This document shows, in pieces, positions 63,059 through 64,000 of a stretch of 64,000 nt of DNA. Under the pieces are notes generated by a model. It made no database searches. It saw only the letters and a program-made list of their open reading frames with translations, and had not been told where the DNA came from. The number at the start of each line of letters is the position of its first letter. Position 1 is the stretch's first letter. The DNA is from Haematospirillum jordaniae (GTDB taxonomy: Bacteria > Pseudomonadota > Alphaproteobacteria > Rhodospirillales > Rhodospirillaceae): NCBI RefSeq assembly GCF_001611975.1, contig NZ_CP014525.1:364001-428000 (forward strand), in the 5' to 3' direction. Position numbers and translations under genes: made by a program.

Positions 63059-63353
63059 ACAGCAAGGAATAGTCTTCATTCGAGGACAGGATCTATACGG
63101 TCAGCCAACGTTCTTGGCAAGGCCATAAATAGAAAGATACAGTGAATGGACATCATTCGATGTGGCCCGATGAGAAACCAGCCCCGATTGGAACAAGAAA
63201 GCAGGGAATTCTCCAAGCCATAAACTTAACGTGCAAGGCCGCTCTGACCATCAGACAAAAGCCTGCTTTTTTCTTGACACAACAAGCATGAACATGGTCC
63301 GACAGTCAGGAAAACACCGCCCCCTGACGCCCGCGCACAGCCCAGGTGAAACA

Positions 63354-64000
63354 ATGACCGACCCCCGGAGAGAAACATTGCGTCCTACACCGACCAGCAC
63401 ACTGTCCACGGTTCAATCATCTGTCACACAGGGCAAGGCCAGCGAACGCCCCTCACGACAGGATGCCGAGGAGGCTGTACGCACCCTGCTGCGGTGGGCA
63501 GGGGATGATCCTGCGCGGGAAGGTTTGCTTGAAACGCCTGCCCGCGTTGCCCGTGCGTGGGAAGAATGGTGCTCCGGTTACGGCAATGACCCCGAGGAAT
63601 ACCTGCGTCGCACCTTTGAAGAGGTCGAGGGGTACGACGAGATGGTTATCTTGAAAGATATTACCTTCGAAAGCCATTGCGAGCACCATCTTGCAGCCAT
63701 TATTGGTCAGGCCCACGTTGCCTATCTGCCAGACAGGCGGGTTGTCGGCATATCAAAGCTGGCCCGAATCGTGGATCTGTATGCAAAGCGGTTACAAATT
63801 CAGGAAAAAATGACAGCCCAGATCGCCGGTGCGATACAGGATGTGCTGGAGCCAAAAGGCGTTGCTGTCGTTATAGAAGCCAGTCACCAATGCATGACAA
63901 CCCGCGGCGTTCACAAAACAGGTGTCAACATGGTCACCAGCCGCATGCTGGGAGCTTTCCGGGAAGACAGCGCAACACGGCGAGAATTTCTGGCCGTGAT
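63354..64000 (+). CDS. folE: GTP cyclohydrolase I, 3' end outside the window
   Basis: The visible 215 residues run to the window end without a stop. An N-terminal extension of about 35 residues precedes the domain. It shows the LLETPARVARAWEEW helix, the zinc-binding SHCEHHL, the HVAYLPDRRVVGISKLARIVDLYAKRLQ core, and the HQCMTTRGV zinc/catalytic motif. It makes dihydroneopterin triphosphate for folate. The ATG at 63354 follows AGGTGA. HHLAAI replaces the common HHLAPI, a mild change. Confidence 0.95.
   Translation, partial: MTDPRRETLRPTPTSTLSTVQSSVTQGKASERPSRQDAEEAVRTLLRWAGDDPAREGLLETPARVARAWEEWCSGYGNDPEEYLRRTFEEVEGYDEMVILKDITFESHCEHHLAAIIGQAHVAYLPDRRVVGISKLARIVDLYAKRLQIQEKMTAQIAGAIQDVLEPKGVAVVIEASHQCMTTRGVHKTGVNMVTSRMLGAFREDSATRREFLAV

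Overview
The window is a contiguous, gene-dense stretch of chromosome from an alphaproteobacterium, most likely of the Rhodospirillales type. The evidence is the gene set and order: DUF374-waaA-lpxK-lpxL, phaR next to a PHA synthase and phaAB, rplU-rpmA-obgE-proB-proA-nadD-rsfS-rlmH, an hslO-lipoprotein pair, a DivL-like pseudo-kinase, and alphaproteobacterial protein signatures throughout. By eye the base composition is moderate (around the mid-50s % GC). The species cannot be fixed from the sequence alone. No prophage, insertion sequence, CRISPR array, rRNA operon or replication origin was seen.

Layout. 0-3.6 kb: lipid A/Kdo assembly operon. 3.6-10.8 kb: housekeeping genes (MaoC hydratase, a methyltransferase, tadA, a class-I glutamine amidotransferase-like hydrolase, an RluB-type pseudouridine synthase with a five-fold 108-bp coding repeat, rsmD, queG). 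10.8-15.9 kb: an XRE regulator and a polyhydroxybutyrate block (phaR divergent from a possible two-subunit synthase, then phaA and phaB). 15.9-20.0 kb: transport (lone ProX; a polar amino-acid binding protein with two permeases but no ATPase) and a PhoX-family remnant. 20.5-25.8 kb: a five-gene arginine-like operon headed by an uncharacterised P-loop protein. 25.9-27.1 kb: a membrane/coiled-coil protein of unknown function and tRNA-Ser(CGA). 27.4-33.5 kb: ribosomal proteins L21/L27, Obg, proline, NAD and ribosome-maturation genes. 33.5-40.2 kb: EF-hand and PepSY secreted proteins beside an OmpR/PhoQ-like two-component system, a lipoprotein, a duplicated-module zinc-ribbon protein, an MFS transporter and an HD hydrolase. 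40.3-48.0 kb: a degenerate MHYT/GGDEF/EAL protein, tandem-domain PPK2, gap, pgk and a catalytically dead aspartate-semialdehyde dehydrogenase paralogue (Usg-like). 48.2-56.8 kb: coiled-coil protein, DivL-like pseudo-kinase, cupredoxin, recX, ABC-2 permease, hslO, lipoprotein, PPP-type phosphatase. 56.8-59.2 kb: sugar-nucleotide epimerase and phosphohexomutase. 59.4-62.2 kb: three LuxR-type autoinducer-domain proteins and the remnant of another copy, without a luxI. 62.3-64 kb: tRNA-Ser(GGA), a small membrane protein, tRNA-Gly(CCC) and the start of folE.

How the parts fit. Envelope building (lipid A, Kdo, LPS sugars), PHB storage, polyphosphate/nucleotide metabolism and ribosome biogenesis dominate. 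The unusual material is regulatory or paralogous. Four proteins keep a family fold but have lost catalytic residues: the ASADH paralogue, the histidine-kinase-like protein, and both the GGDEF and EAL domains of one protein. Two tandem LuxR proteins have lost the aromatic residues that bind acyl-homoserine lactone while a neighbour keeps them. The arginine-type operon carries a P-loop/DUF1611-like gene where an acetylglutamate-forming enzyme would be expected.
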